Of a stretch of DNA of 58,370 nt, positions 24,485-33,657 are shown piece after piece. Both the position numbers and the translations under genes were made by a program. Source of the stretch: Phycisphaera sp. (GTDB taxonomy: Bacteria; Planctomycetota; Phycisphaerae; Phycisphaerales; Zrk34); NCBI GenBank assembly GCA_016125285.1, contig WGMA01000008.1:1-58370 (forward strand), in the 5' to 3' direction. The notes beneath the pieces are model-generated. The model was not told the DNA's origin. It was given only the letters and a program-made list of their open reading frames with translations, and ran no database searches. Numbering within the stretch: position 1 is the stretch's first letter; each line of letters begins with the position of its first letter.

Positions 24485-24510
24485 GATCACATGTAGATAC
24501 ACACGTGATC
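24485..24510. promoter_or_regulatory. 26-bp dyad, possible operator
   Basis: Arms gatcacatgt (24485-24494) and acacgtgatc (24501-24510) match at nine of ten positions around a 6-bp spacer (agatac). It lies 62-87 bp upstream of the minus-strand secreted glycosidase gene and downstream of the globin gene. Size and symmetry fit a dimeric regulator's site. Confidence 0.45.
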
Positions 24511-24602
24511 GCCCGACCTAACACCCCGCGCGTCAGATTACGTCAAGTCGTAATCCCGGCACGGTATCGCGAAGGAGCGTCGGCGCGCCCGCGGCGTTGC
24601 GG

Positions 24603-25037
24603 CTACGCGCTGGTCATCGTCGCGGCGGCGTCCTTCATGGTCGTCGCCAGGACGTTGTACGTCGCGGCCCACGCGCTTTCGACCTCTTCGGTGAACGCGT
24701 CGCCGAGCCCCTTACCGAGCGTCCACAGCAGCGCGGAGCCGACCGTGTCGTAATGCGAATCCTCAACCTTGTACGTCGCGTGACGCCGGCCGAGGTCCTG
24801 CACCGACGGCACGAGCGTGTCGAGGTTTCTCAGGCTCGCCACGGCCACGCCGATCATCCGCATCAGCTTCTTCTTCTGATCGGCCATCTCTTCGGGAAAC
24901 AACTCCCGGAGCGACGGGTCGAGCTCGAACAGTTTGTCGTAGAACAGATCCGCGGCGGTGTCGGCGATGGGCACGACTTTGGCCCACGAAGCCTGCACGA
25001 GGTTGATCTGGGTAGCGGTCAATGGTCCGTCTGACAT
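24603..25037 (-). CDS. Single-domain globin
   Basis: A 144-residue heme globin of the full-length (non-truncated) bacterial type. F47 fits the CD1 phenylalanine (RELFPEE), Q54 the distal E7 position and H86 the proximal F8 histidine (LGRRHATYKV). The tail WAATYNVLATTMKDAA is the H helix. Globins of this type bind O2 or NO; roles in NO detoxification, oxygen supply or sensing are known in relatives. GAGGAG stands before the ATG. It is the last gene of a four-gene minus-strand redox cluster, 49 bp behind the DUF3365 lipoprotein gene, which favours a role linked to that electron chain. No reductase domain is fused. Confidence 0.92.
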   Translation of the reverse strand: MSDGPLTATQINLVQASWAKVVPIADTAADLFYDKLFELDPSLRELFPEEMADQKKKLMRMIGVAVASLRNLDTLVPSVQDLGRRHATYKVEDSHYDTVGSALLWTLGKGLGDAFTEEVESAWAATYNVLATTMKDAAATMTSA

Positions 25038-25086
25038 GATGCTCTCCTCACAGGTTATTGAGTGCTAAACGCGGTCATTTCGGCGA

Positions 25087-25752
25087 TCAGTTGATGGGGA
25101 TGCGGATGACGATGCCGCCCATGACGTCGCCGAGCTTGAAGTCGGTCTTCGGCGAGTCGGGGTGCATGTTGTGGCAGTCGACGCACGCGGCGGCGACGCC
25201 CTTGTCGGCGTACAGCGCGGTGAAGTACTTCTTGCCGGCGATCTCCTCTTCGCCGTAGAACGGCTTCTCGCCGTTGGTGTCGAGGATGAACTTGAGGCCG
25301 GCCTTCTCGACGTCGCTGCGCGGCGCGTGCTGCTTGTTGATCGGCCACTCGGACAGCAGCTGATAATCGAAAAGGCCGTTGGCCTTCTCACGCGCCAGCT
25401 CCGCGCCCATGCGGAACATCTGCGCGGGCAGCGGCAGCGAGCCGTGCTCGTTCTCCCACTCTTCGCTGGCCTTGAGCGGGCGGATCTTCTTGGTCTCGGG
25501 GTCCTCGATCATCACCTTCTGCTCCTTGACGAAGCGATTGACGACCTTCTTGACGTAGGTGGTTCGATCGGCGGCCATGACGATGTGGAGCATGTCGGCG
25601 ACCTTCTCGGGCTCGATGCCTCCCGCGGCGGGCGCGGCGGTCTCCGTCGCCGCGGCGACGGCGGGCGTGTCGGACTTGCCGCAGCCGGTGACGGCCGTGA
25701 GGGTGATGACTCCGAGTGCGAACACGGTGCTGGTAACGATGAAGCGTTTCAC
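25087..25752 (-). CDS. DUF3365 (Tll0287-like) c-heme lipoprotein
   Basis: A 221-residue periplasmic lipoprotein with a lipobox ending VTGC near residue 24, an Ala-rich linker and then a DUF3365/Tll0287-like domain. One c-type heme site, C190-V-D-C-H194, lies near the C-terminus, where this family carries it. Members have a PAS-like fold and are proposed redox or ligand sensors. The GTG start at 25752 has AAAGGA seven or eight bases upstream. It sits 35 bp behind the multiheme cytochrome gene, so it may receive electrons from that cytochrome or report on its state. Confidence 0.85.
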   Translation of the reverse strand: MKRFIVTSTVFALGVITLTAVTGCGKSDTPAVAAATETAAPAAGGIEPEKVADMLHIVMAADRTTYVKKVVNRFVKEQKVMIEDPETKKIRPLKASEEWENEHGSLPLPAQMFRMGAELAREKANGLFDYQLLSEWPINKQHAPRSDVEKAGLKFILDTNGEKPFYGEEEIAGKKYFTALYADKGVAAACVDCHNMHPDSPKTDFKLGDVMGGIVIRIPIN

Positions 25753-25787
25753 GACGGGTTCCTTTTCAAAAGGGAGGGTGGTGGTGA

Positions 25788-27194
25788 TCAGTTCTGCGTC
25801 GGCTTTCTGCCGGCGCGTTTGCGTTCGATTTCGGCGAGCTTCGCGCGGATCATGTCGAGGCTGTCGACCTTGACCGCGGAGACGCCCTTGAAGTTGGCGC
25901 CGATGAGCGACGGGTCGGCCAGCGCCTCGATCGCGAACTCGACGCCGTGGCACCGGATGCACACGTTGTGCAGCATCTTTTCGTTGGGGCGCAGGTTGTC
26001 GTTCTGGTTGTGCTGGACCGTGACGGTCTCGACGCCGTCGGCGCGGTGAGTCTCGCGTGGCATATGGCAGGTGGCGCAGGACACGCCGCTGCCCGCGGGC
26101 GCCTTGCCGGCCACTTCGTCGCGCCACAGCTTCGCGTGGGGCGACGCGGCGTAGGAGCGGGTGTGACCGTCGTCGTGACACTGGACGCAGGCGTCCATCG
26201 CCGCGAACCGCGTGTCGAACTCGTGATCGTTGTGGCACGACACGCAGCTCAGTTCGCGGTGCGCCGCCTCGGCGTGCATCGGCAGACGCGCCATGCCGGG
26301 CGTCATCGGGCTCAAGCCCTGAGCCAGCCGCATGCCGTGCCGCCCGCCGAGGAAGCCAGCGACCTCGCCCTCGTGACACCGCTTGCAGCTCTCGTGCGTA
26401 GGCTTGTCGACCCACTTGCCGGTCGTCAGCGACGCGTCGCTTGGGTCGCGGTGACAGTCGGTGCAGTTCACGCCGGCGCGGGCGTGAGCGGTTTCGACCC
26501 ACGCCCGCGTCAGCGCCGAGTCGACCACCACAGATCGTGGTGCATCCTGATCGACCTCCGTCAGCGGCTTGGCGGGGCTGCCGGCGTCCGGGTGATTCGT
26601 TCGCCACGCGCTGCGCGCGGGCACGATCATGGTTTCGAGGCTGTCGGGGTCGTTGAGGTGCGCGGTGAGGAACGGCTCGTTGAGCCCGCGGTTGTCGTGG
26701 AAGTTGTGACAACCCGCGGTCGCGCAGGTCTGGAAGCTCAGCCCGGCGTGCGACGGCCGTTCGGTCTGGATGGTCTCGTGGCAGTGGGCGCAGTAGTCGA
26801 GCGGCATGGTCACGCCCATCGGCCGGGTCATCGTGGGTCGATGCTCGACGTGGCAGGTGACGCAGTGCAACGCGTCGAGCCGCTCGACCAGGTGGACCTT
26901 GTCCAGCGGCTTAAACTTCTTGGCCGGATGCGAGTCGGCGGCGGCCTCGAGCTCGGCGCCGTGACACTGGATGCACGCGTCCTGCCTGACGCCCTCGCCG
27001 GCGGTGTGGCAGACGTTGCACTTGATCTCGATCTGGTAGTGACCGTCGGTGGTCTGCCCGGGGATGAACGCGGTGCGGTCGATCATCGGGCCGCGGGCCT
27101 CGCTGCCTTCGTTCCGCATCAGATTGGTCAGGTACGCAACCATGAGCAACGATCCCACCAGCCAGCCGATCCACACGAGTGCTTTTTTCTTCAT
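25788..27194 (-). CDS. Membrane-anchored multiheme cytochrome c (11 predicted hemes)
   Basis: A 468-residue protein with an uncleaved N-terminal anchor (about 7-24, VWIGWLVGSLLMVAYLTNL) and a periplasmic body rich in heme sites. In order I read CNVCH (C59), CIQCH, CVTCH, CAHCH, CATAGCH (a CX4CH site), CTDCH, CKRCH, CVSCH, CVQCH, CATCH and CIRCH: ten CXXCH and one CX4CH. A short Lys/Arg-rich tail ends it. It matches no well-known nitrite reductase or NapC layout that I can assign, so it is called only an electron-transfer multiheme protein. The ATG is five bases past the stop of the membrane oxidoreductase gene with no clear ribosome site, indicating translational coupling to it. Confidence 0.88.
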   Translation of the reverse strand: MKKKALVWIGWLVGSLLMVAYLTNLMRNEGSEARGPMIDRTAFIPGQTTDGHYQIEIKCNVCHTAGEGVRQDACIQCHGAELEAAADSHPAKKFKPLDKVHLVERLDALHCVTCHVEHRPTMTRPMGVTMPLDYCAHCHETIQTERPSHAGLSFQTCATAGCHNFHDNRGLNEPFLTAHLNDPDSLETMIVPARSAWRTNHPDAGSPAKPLTEVDQDAPRSVVVDSALTRAWVETAHARAGVNCTDCHRDPSDASLTTGKWVDKPTHESCKRCHEGEVAGFLGGRHGMRLAQGLSPMTPGMARLPMHAEAAHRELSCVSCHNDHEFDTRFAAMDACVQCHDDGHTRSYAASPHAKLWRDEVAGKAPAGSGVSCATCHMPRETHRADGVETVTVQHNQNDNLRPNEKMLHNVCIRCHGVEFAIEALADPSLIGANFKGVSAVKVDSLDMIRAKLAEIERKRAGRKPTQN

Positions 27195-27199
27195 GAGGT

Positions 27200-29263
27200 T
27201 TAGAAGTAGTAGGCCGCGGCGATGTGGAACCCGAGCAGGACGGGCAGCGGCCAGAACAGCAGGATGTGGGCCCACGTCAGCACCGGGCGCCACCGTCGGG
27301 CCATCACCGCCATGCGTCCGCCGCCGTTGGCTTCGAGCGCGGTGATCACGCCGGCAGCAGCGCCGGCGAGGCTGAGTCCGAGGAAGATGGCCATCAGAGC
27401 AAAGTTGAGATTGGCTCCCATACGGAAGCCGGTGTGCGCGATGAGGATCAGCAGCGTGATGACGCCGAGCACCGCGTGCACGACACGCCACCAGCCGAAC
27501 TTGCCGAGCTTGAGCCACTTGATGCGCTTGCGCAGCGACAGCGACAGGCCGATCACCGCGACGCCCAGCAGCGAGAATCCGCTGACCTGCTTCCAGAACC
27601 CGTCACGCCAGATCACGTCGATCTGATGCCACGTGGACTGCACCGAATCGGCGAACGGGATCGGCGAGATCGCCCACATCGACGCCAGCAGCACGATGAA
27701 CGCCGCGACGATCGACGCCACGAGCAGCGGCTTCCAGCCCCGCCCGGCGGTTGTCTTCACGTCGGCGCCGACGAACTCGGCGAGCAGCGGCCCGCACGAC
27801 CCGCACATCGTCGATGCGCGGGTGCACGTGGCGAGCTGCTCAACGGTGCGACACCCGCCGACCACTTGGCCGCGCAGCTGCCCCACCGTTACCTGCATGC
27901 AGTTGCAGACCACGGTCGACTCCGGCCACTGCGTCGGCGACAACGCGATGTCACCCGGCCACAACGACCCCGTGCCCTCAAACTGCAACAGCAGCTTCGA
28001 CTTGAACCGCGTGCCGCGATCGATCGCGACGCGCAGCTGTCCGATCTCGTCCCACTGGCCGACCACCACGGCGCCAACGATGCGACGGTCGCGGATGACC
28101 AGCTCGCGGCGTGCGCCGTCGCCGCTCCACACGAGCTTCTCGCCGTCGCCGCGGTACGCACCGAACACCGCGACGTCGACCCCCATCAGCTTGAGCCGCG
28201 TCGACAGATCGGCGCGCTCGAAGGTCGCACGCGGTCGTCGACGCGTGAGGTTGTCGGCCAGCGTGTCGGCCATGGCCAGGCCCGGCGCGACCAGGCCGTA
28301 GGTCCGGCCGCGGTGCACCGCGCACTCGCCCACGGCGAAGACGTTGGGGTCCGACGTGACCATTCGGTCGTCGACCATGATGCCCGCGACGCCCGTGTCG
28401 CACTTGATGCCCGCCAGGCGAGCCAGTTCGTCGCGGGCGCGGATGCCCGCGGAGATCACGACCATGTCGACGGTCAGCCGATCGCCGCCCTCGAACTCGA
28501 GCACGCGGCGGTCGCCGTCGGCGAGCACACGCTGCGTGCGTCGGCCCGCGTGGATGTGCACGCCCAGCTTGCCGATGTGATCGGTCAGCACCGCGGCGCA
28601 CGGCTCGCTGAGCTGCTGCGGCATCAGCCACCGCGCCAATTCGATCACGTGCGTCGTCATGCCCATGTCCTTCAGCGCCTTGGCCGCCTCGAGCCCGAGC
28701 AGCCCGCCACCGATCACCGCCGCGACGCGCCGCCCCTCGCGGTACTCGGCGATCGACCTGAGGTCATCGATGGTGCGATAGACGAACACGCCCTTGAGCG
28801 TGATGCCCGGGATGGGCGGCACGAACGGCGCCGACCCGGTCGCGAAGACAAGACGATCGTAAGATACCTCGCGCCCAGCGGCCGATCGCACGATACGTCG
28901 CTCGCGGTCGATGTCGACAACCGGATCGCCGAGATGAGTCTCGATGCCATGGCGGGCGTACCAGTCGCGCGGGGCGAGCTCGAGGTATTCGTCGTCACAC
29001 TTGTCGAACCACTTCGTCAGGTTCACGCGGTCGTACGCCGGGCGGTTCTCCTCGCCGAACACGATCACGCGGTTCTTCTTCAGCGCCTTGCGCTCGACCA
29101 GTTCCGAGCAGAGCCGATGCCCCACCATGCCGTTGCCGATCACCACGATCGTCCGCTGCGCCTTGCCGGTGGCGGTTTCCCGTACGCCGGCGGATGACGC
29201 ACCCGCGCCCGCGATCTCCTTCACGGGCAGCGGCTGCGTCAGTGATGGACTGGTCTTGAACAC
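27200..29263 (-). CDS. NAD(P)H-FAD-[2Fe-2S] oxidoreductase fused to a diheme-b membrane domain
   Basis: A 687-residue fusion. About 40-360 is a NirB-like pyridine-nucleotide oxidoreductase (IVVIGNGMVGHRL for FAD, VAAVIGGGLLGLEAAKAL for NAD(P)H, VFAVGECAVH). About 450-500 is a BFD-type [2Fe-2S] domain (VVCNCMQ and CGSC). The rest is five TM helices. Helix 3 carries H596-x13-H610 and helix 5 H666-x13-H680: two HX13H pairs, the layout that binds two b hemes across a membrane in NADPH-oxidase and ferric-reductase proteins. Electrons could pass from cytoplasmic NAD(P)H to the periplasm. The sulfite/nitrite-reductase siroheme domains of NirB are absent. GTG 29263 is chosen because AAGGG lies 15-19 bases upstream; GTG 29275 would leave only a couple of bases. 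First gene of the redox cluster. Confidence 0.88.
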   Translation of the reverse strand: MFKTSPSLTQPLPVKEIAGAGASSAGVRETATGKAQRTIVVIGNGMVGHRLCSELVERKALKKNRVIVFGEENRPAYDRVNLTKWFDKCDDEYLELAPRDWYARHGIETHLGDPVVDIDRERRIVRSAAGREVSYDRLVFATGSAPFVPPIPGITLKGVFVYRTIDDLRSIAEYREGRRVAAVIGGGLLGLEAAKALKDMGMTTHVIELARWLMPQQLSEPCAAVLTDHIGKLGVHIHAGRRTQRVLADGDRRVLEFEGGDRLTVDMVVISAGIRARDELARLAGIKCDTGVAGIMVDDRMVTSDPNVFAVGECAVHRGRTYGLVAPGLAMADTLADNLTRRRPRATFERADLSTRLKLMGVDVAVFGAYRGDGEKLVWSGDGARRELVIRDRRIVGAVVVGQWDEIGQLRVAIDRGTRFKSKLLLQFEGTGSLWPGDIALSPTQWPESTVVCNCMQVTVGQLRGQVVGGCRTVEQLATCTRASTMCGSCGPLLAEFVGADVKTTAGRGWKPLLVASIVAAFIVLLASMWAISPIPFADSVQSTWHQIDVIWRDGFWKQVSGFSLLGVAVIGLSLSLRKRIKWLKLGKFGWWRVVHAVLGVITLLILIAHTGFRMGANLNFALMAIFLGLSLAGAAAGVITALEANGGGRMAVMARRWRPVLTWAHILLFWPLPVLLGFHIAAAYYF

Positions 29264-29275
29264 TTCTGGGATCAC

Positions 29276-29835
29276 CCTTGCTTGCGTCAGGTCCAGCCCG
29301 CCGTGAGGGCGGCGAGCATTGCTTTGGTTCTCTTTGCGTCACAATCAACGCGCACCGATCGCGCCGCGAGGTGAACCATCACCCCGCACCCTCAGCGCGC
29401 GGGCGCCTTTCAAGCGCTGTTGTGCCTCGGTGAAACTTTCTCACGGCCGGGCCGGCCTCATTGCCTCGACCCGCAACTACCGCGTCCTCCAACCGGCGTG
29501 CTCCTCAATGACCACGCCGCGACGAATGGACATGTGCAAAGGTTGTGCCAACACGCCTATACCCGTCCGAAGGCCTCAGATTGCCCGAAATCGACGCCAG
29601 ATCACCCGCAACCACCCCGACGGGCGAGGCGTGCTGCATAATTCTGCTACAGCGTGACCGCACGGTGACCACGAAATAGCCACCCTGAGGCGTTCTGGGG
29701 CTGGCGGTGCAAGTTGTGTCAGCAGATCGACCGATCCGGGTGTCCAACCGCACGACGCAACGCTCTTAAGGGTACCGTCGACGGCGCCGTGCGAATCGAC
29801 CCGCGGCTCGGACGGCTTCACGAAAGGGCGCACGC
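29276..29835. other. 560-bp intergenic region between divergent redox genes
   Basis: No convincing gene was found. On the side of the redox cluster a small hairpin lies at 29298-29312 (CCGCC, five-base loop, GGCGG). TGCATAAT at about 29634 resembles an extended -10 facing right, but no -35 partner was seen. GAAAGGG at 29822-29828 is the ribosome site of the next gene. Promoters for both divergent genes should lie here, but I cannot place them securely. Confidence 0.5.
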
Positions 29836-31704
29836 ATGACCCGCACGACAGGGATATCGGTGACCAACTGGGCGGCGGCCGTCGCGCTGTCGATCGCGGC
29901 GGCGATCAGCGGCGCCGCCTCCGCGAGCGCGAAGACGGTGAGACGCGACGTGGTCGTCTACGGCGCGACGCCCGGCGGGATCACCGCCGCGATCGCCGCG
30001 GCGCGCGACGGGGCATCGGTCGTCCTGCTCGAGCAGACCAAGCACGTCGGCGGCCTGAGCACCAGCGGTCTGAACCGCGACGAGACCAACCACATGTATC
30101 CGAAGGAGACCTTCGGCGGTCTGTGCGAGCAGTTCCTCAGCGACGCGTCGGGGCGCGGCGGCGGGCCCACACGACGGGGCGGCGTTTACACGTGGGAGGC
30201 GCACGACGCCGAGGCCGCGTTCCTCAAGATGCTCGCCGACGCCGGTGTCGAAGTCCGCTACGAGCAACTGATCGACGGCGTGTCGCGCGACGGGGCGCGG
30301 ATCGCCTCACTGACGGTGCGCGGCGGCGACGCCTACGCGGCTAAGGTATTCGTCGACGCGACCTACGAGGGCGACCTGATGGCGAAGGCGGGCGTGAGCT
30401 GTGTCATCGGTCGCGAGGCGCGTGACGCGTACGGCGAGTCGCTGGCGGGCGTGATCTACCCCGATAAACCGATCCACGTCTCGCCGTACGACGCCGACGG
30501 CAAGCTGCTGCCCGGCGTCATGCCCGGCGACCCGCCCAAGGCCGGCGAGGCGAGTCCGCACCCCACGCCCTACAACGTCCGCCTCAACCTCTCCACGCGG
30601 CCCGACAACAGCGTGCCGATCACCCAGCCGGCCAACTACGACCCGAAGCGGTACGAACTGCTCGCACGCTGCATCGAGTCCGGCGTGATCAAGTCCGTGG
30701 GACAGGTGCTTGCGTTGTACGGCATGCGGAACGGCAAGGCTGAACTGAACAACTGCCAGTACTCGATCGTGTCGCTGAGCATGCCCGGCGGGCAGACGCC
30801 GTGGTGCGAGGCGACGTTCGAGCAGCGCGAGGCGATCCACCAGGCGTTCCGCGATTACACGCTCGGCACGATGTGGTTCCTGAAGACGGACCCGCGCGTG
30901 CCGGAGAACATGCGCAAGGACATGGCGAAGTACGGCCTGTGCAAGGACGAGTGGACCGACAACGGGCACTGGCCGTGGTATCTCTACGTACGCGAGGGCC
31001 GGCGGATGCGCGGCGCGTATGTGATGACACAGAAGGACGTCACCGAGGACCGCACCAAGCCCGACGTGATCCACCTCTGCTCGCACTGGATCGACAGCCA
31101 CCAGGTCACGCGCTACGCGTCGGGCAAGGATGGGTTCGTCAACGAGGGGCGGCTGTGGCAGAAGGGCAAGATCTATCAGTTCCCGTATCGCGCGCTGACG
31201 CCGGTGAAGAGTGAGTGCGAGAACCTGCTGGTGCCGGTGTCGTGCTCGGCGACGCACGTGGCGTTCTGCACGATCCGCCTCGAGCCGACGTGGATGCACC
31301 TCGGCGAGGCGTCGGGGATCGCGGCGGCGATGGCGGCGAAGTCCGGCGCGGCCGTGCAGGACCTCGACGTCGCGGCGATCCAGCGGCGGCTGCGTTCCGC
31401 GGGCATCCCGCTCGACATGCCGGCCAACATCGACCAGATCGACGACACGCGTCACGCGCCACGACCCGTCGCGACCGAGGGCAGCGCCGCGTGGATCGAG
31501 GCGTTCTTCAAGCAGACCGACGGCGACGGCAACGGGACCGTGTCCAAGCCGGAGTGGATGAAGACCAAGGCCGACTACGACTGGCTGTTCGCGGTCATCG
31601 ACAAGGACGCCGACGGGCAGATCAACCGCGACGAATACGCCGCGTTCCAAGCCTACAAGAAGGCCCACCCGGACTGGCGAAAGCTGCGTCAATCGGCGAA
31701 CTAG
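29836..31704 (+). CDS. Secreted FAD-dependent oxidoreductase with C-terminal EF-hands
   Basis: A 622-residue exported flavoprotein of the FAD_oxidored group common in planctomycetes. A signal peptide (about 1-32, ASASA|K) is followed by the dinucleotide fold DVVVYGATPGGITAAIAAARDG and the typical VGGLSTSGLN segment. The C-terminus adds an EF-hand pair: DGDGNGTVSKPEW near 557-570 and DKDADGQINRDEY near 588-600, both with good calcium-ligand spacing. The substrate is unknown; relatives are usually annotated only as xanthan-lyase-like or FAD-dependent. Export of an FAD protein without a twin-arginine motif is unusual if FAD binds before export. GAAAGGG precedes the ATG. Confidence 0.88.
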   Translation: MTRTTGISVTNWAAAVALSIAAAISGAASASAKTVRRDVVVYGATPGGITAAIAAARDGASVVLLEQTKHVGGLSTSGLNRDETNHMYPKETFGGLCEQFLSDASGRGGGPTRRGGVYTWEAHDAEAAFLKMLADAGVEVRYEQLIDGVSRDGARIASLTVRGGDAYAAKVFVDATYEGDLMAKAGVSCVIGREARDAYGESLAGVIYPDKPIHVSPYDADGKLLPGVMPGDPPKAGEASPHPTPYNVRLNLSTRPDNSVPITQPANYDPKRYELLARCIESGVIKSVGQVLALYGMRNGKAELNNCQYSIVSLSMPGGQTPWCEATFEQREAIHQAFRDYTLGTMWFLKTDPRVPENMRKDMAKYGLCKDEWTDNGHWPWYLYVREGRRMRGAYVMTQKDVTEDRTKPDVIHLCSHWIDSHQVTRYASGKDGFVNEGRLWQKGKIYQFPYRALTPVKSECENLLVPVSCSATHVAFCTIRLEPTWMHLGEASGIAAAMAAKSGAAVQDLDVAAIQRRLRSAGIPLDMPANIDQIDDTRHAPRPVATEGSAAWIEAFFKQTDGDGNGTVSKPEWMKTKADYDWLFAVIDKDADGQINRDEYAAFQAYKKAHPDWRKLRQSAN

Positions 31705-31766
31705 CGCCTCCTGAAATTCGCTGCGGGCGGGCACGCGATCGGCGGGATCGCGCGGCCGTGGTCCTC

Positions 31767-31772
31767 TATAAT
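31767..31772 (+). promoter_or_regulatory. -10 box TATAAT for the ThuA gene
   Basis: A perfect TATAAT lies 54 bp before the ATG at 31826; start of transcription near 31779. No clear -35 is seen. AAAGAGG at 31812-31818 is the ribosome site. Confidence 0.5.
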
Positions 31773-31825
31773 ACGGCTGCTCCACGCCGCGGCTGACGCG
31801 GCCATCCCCGTAAAGAGGCCCACTC

Positions 31826-32731
31826 ATGAAGACCCGTCGCATCGCATCGCTGTCCGTCACGCTCTGTCTCACCGCCGCCGCCCTGCTGCTGCTCAGCCCC
31901 GGCGTCCGCGCCGCGGAGAAGAAAAAACTGCTGTTCTTCACGCGCTCGGCCGGGTACGAGCACTCCGTCGTCAAGGTCAAGGACGGCCAGCCCTGCTACG
32001 CCGAGACGATCATGCGGCCGATCTGCGAGAAGAACGGCTGGGACTTGACCGTCACCAAGGACGGCTCCGTCTTCACCCCCGAGAACATCGCCAAGTACGA
32101 CGCGTTCATGTTCTACACCACCGGCGACCTCACCTCGCCCAACGCGAAGGACGGCTCGAAGCCGATGTCGCAGGAAGGCAAGGACGCCCTGCTCCAGGCG
32201 ATCCACGACGGCAAGGGTTGGATCGGGTTCCACTGCGCGTCCGACACGTTCCACTCGCACTCCGACCGCTACGAACTCGACCCCGTCGAGAAGCGGGATC
32301 CGTACATCAACGTCATCGGCGGCGAGTTCATCATCCACGGCGCCCAGCAGGCCACGACGCTCACGGTCGAGGACCAGAAGTTCCCCGGCTGCGAGAAGCT
32401 CGGTGCGTCGTTCGAGCTGAAGGACGAGTGGTACTCGCTGAAGGACTTCGCGGACAACCTGCACGTAATCCTGCTGCTTGAGACGAAGGACATGAAGGGC
32501 AAGATGTACGAGCGTCCGGCGTACCCCGGCACGTGGGCGCGCATGGAGGGCAAGGGCCGCGTGTTCTATACGAACATGGGCCACCGCGAGGACGTGTGGA
32601 CCAGCGAGCAGTTCCAGAGCGTCGTGGTCGGCGGCATCAAGTGGATCACGCGCGAGGTCGACGCGGACGTCACGCCGAACATCTCGGCCGTCGCGCCGGG
32701 TGCGAACACGATGCCGCCCAAGGGCAAGTGA
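31826..32731 (+). CDS. Secreted ThuA-domain protein
   Basis: A 301-residue exported protein: signal peptide (about 1-29, GVRA|AE) and a ThuA domain, a class I glutamine-amidotransferase-like fold. Typical segments are [43 protein letters not shown] and [13 protein letters not shown]. ThuA proteins are linked to sugar utilisation (trehalose or keto-sugars) and are abundant, secreted and little studied in planctomycetes. It stands 26 bp before the ABC transporter ATPase gene. Confidence 0.9.
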   Translation: MKTRRIASLSVTLCLTAAALLLLSPGVRAAEKKKLLFFTRSAGYEHSVVKVKDGQPCYAETIMRPICEKNGWDLTVTKDGSVFTPENIAKYDAFMFYTTGDLTSPNAKDGSKPMSQEGKDALLQAIHDGKGWIGFHCASDTFHSHSDRYELDPVEKRDPYINVIGGEFIIHGAQQATTLTVEDQKFPGCEKLGASFELKDEWYSLKDFADNLHVILLLETKDMKGKMYERPAYPGTWARMEGKGRVFYTNMGHREDVWTSEQFQSVVVGGIKWITREVDADVTPNISAVAPGANTMPPKGK

Positions 32732-32757
32732 TCGCGTCATCCGCGAAGGCAAGCCGA

Positions 32758-33522
<765 letters not shown>

Positions 33523-33526
33523 AACC

Positions 33527-33550
33527 CCTCTCCCCCAAGTGGGGGAGAGG
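33527..33550. repeat. REP-like palindrome (10-bp stem, 4-base loop)
   Basis: CCTCTCCCCC, loop AAGT, GGGGGAGAGG form a perfect hairpin five bases after the ATPase gene's stop; TTGGTTGAGGGGG follows. Such CCTCTCCC/GGGAGAGG palindromes occur as interspersed repeats in many bacteria. Confidence 0.8.
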
Positions 33551-33621
33551 TTGGTTGAGGGGGATGGTCTATCGGATGCCGCACGTTCGGATCAACATGC
33601 GCCGCGTTCGAAGATGCAACC

Positions 33622-33657
33622 CTCACCCTAGCCCTCTGCCTGAGAGGGAGAGGGGAC
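33622..33657. repeat. Second REP-like element (CCCTCACCCTAGCCCTCT / AGAGGGAGAGG)
   Basis: CCCTCT (33632-33637) and AGAGGG (33643-33648) make a 6-bp stem with a five-base loop, inside a CCCTCACCCTAGCCCTCT-type repeat that extends to GGGAGAGGGG. It ends a few bases before the permease ribosome site, and with the element at 33527 forms a pair about 70 bp apart. Confidence 0.7.

Noticed and set aside
21961-24753. A 930-codon plus-strand open frame opposite the secreted glycosidase
   Set aside because: Same shadow effect; the opposite strand encodes recognisable domains with a signal peptide.
24603-29263. Redox cluster as an assimilatory nitrite reductase operon (nirBD)
   Set aside because: Only the NirB-like FAD and BFD parts are present; the siroheme/4Fe-4S catalytic domains and a NirD partner are missing, and a diheme membrane domain takes their place.
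29319-29657. 112-codon open frame in the gap between the redox cluster and the FAD oxidoreductase
   Set aside because: No ribosome site, no motif, and basic random-looking composition.
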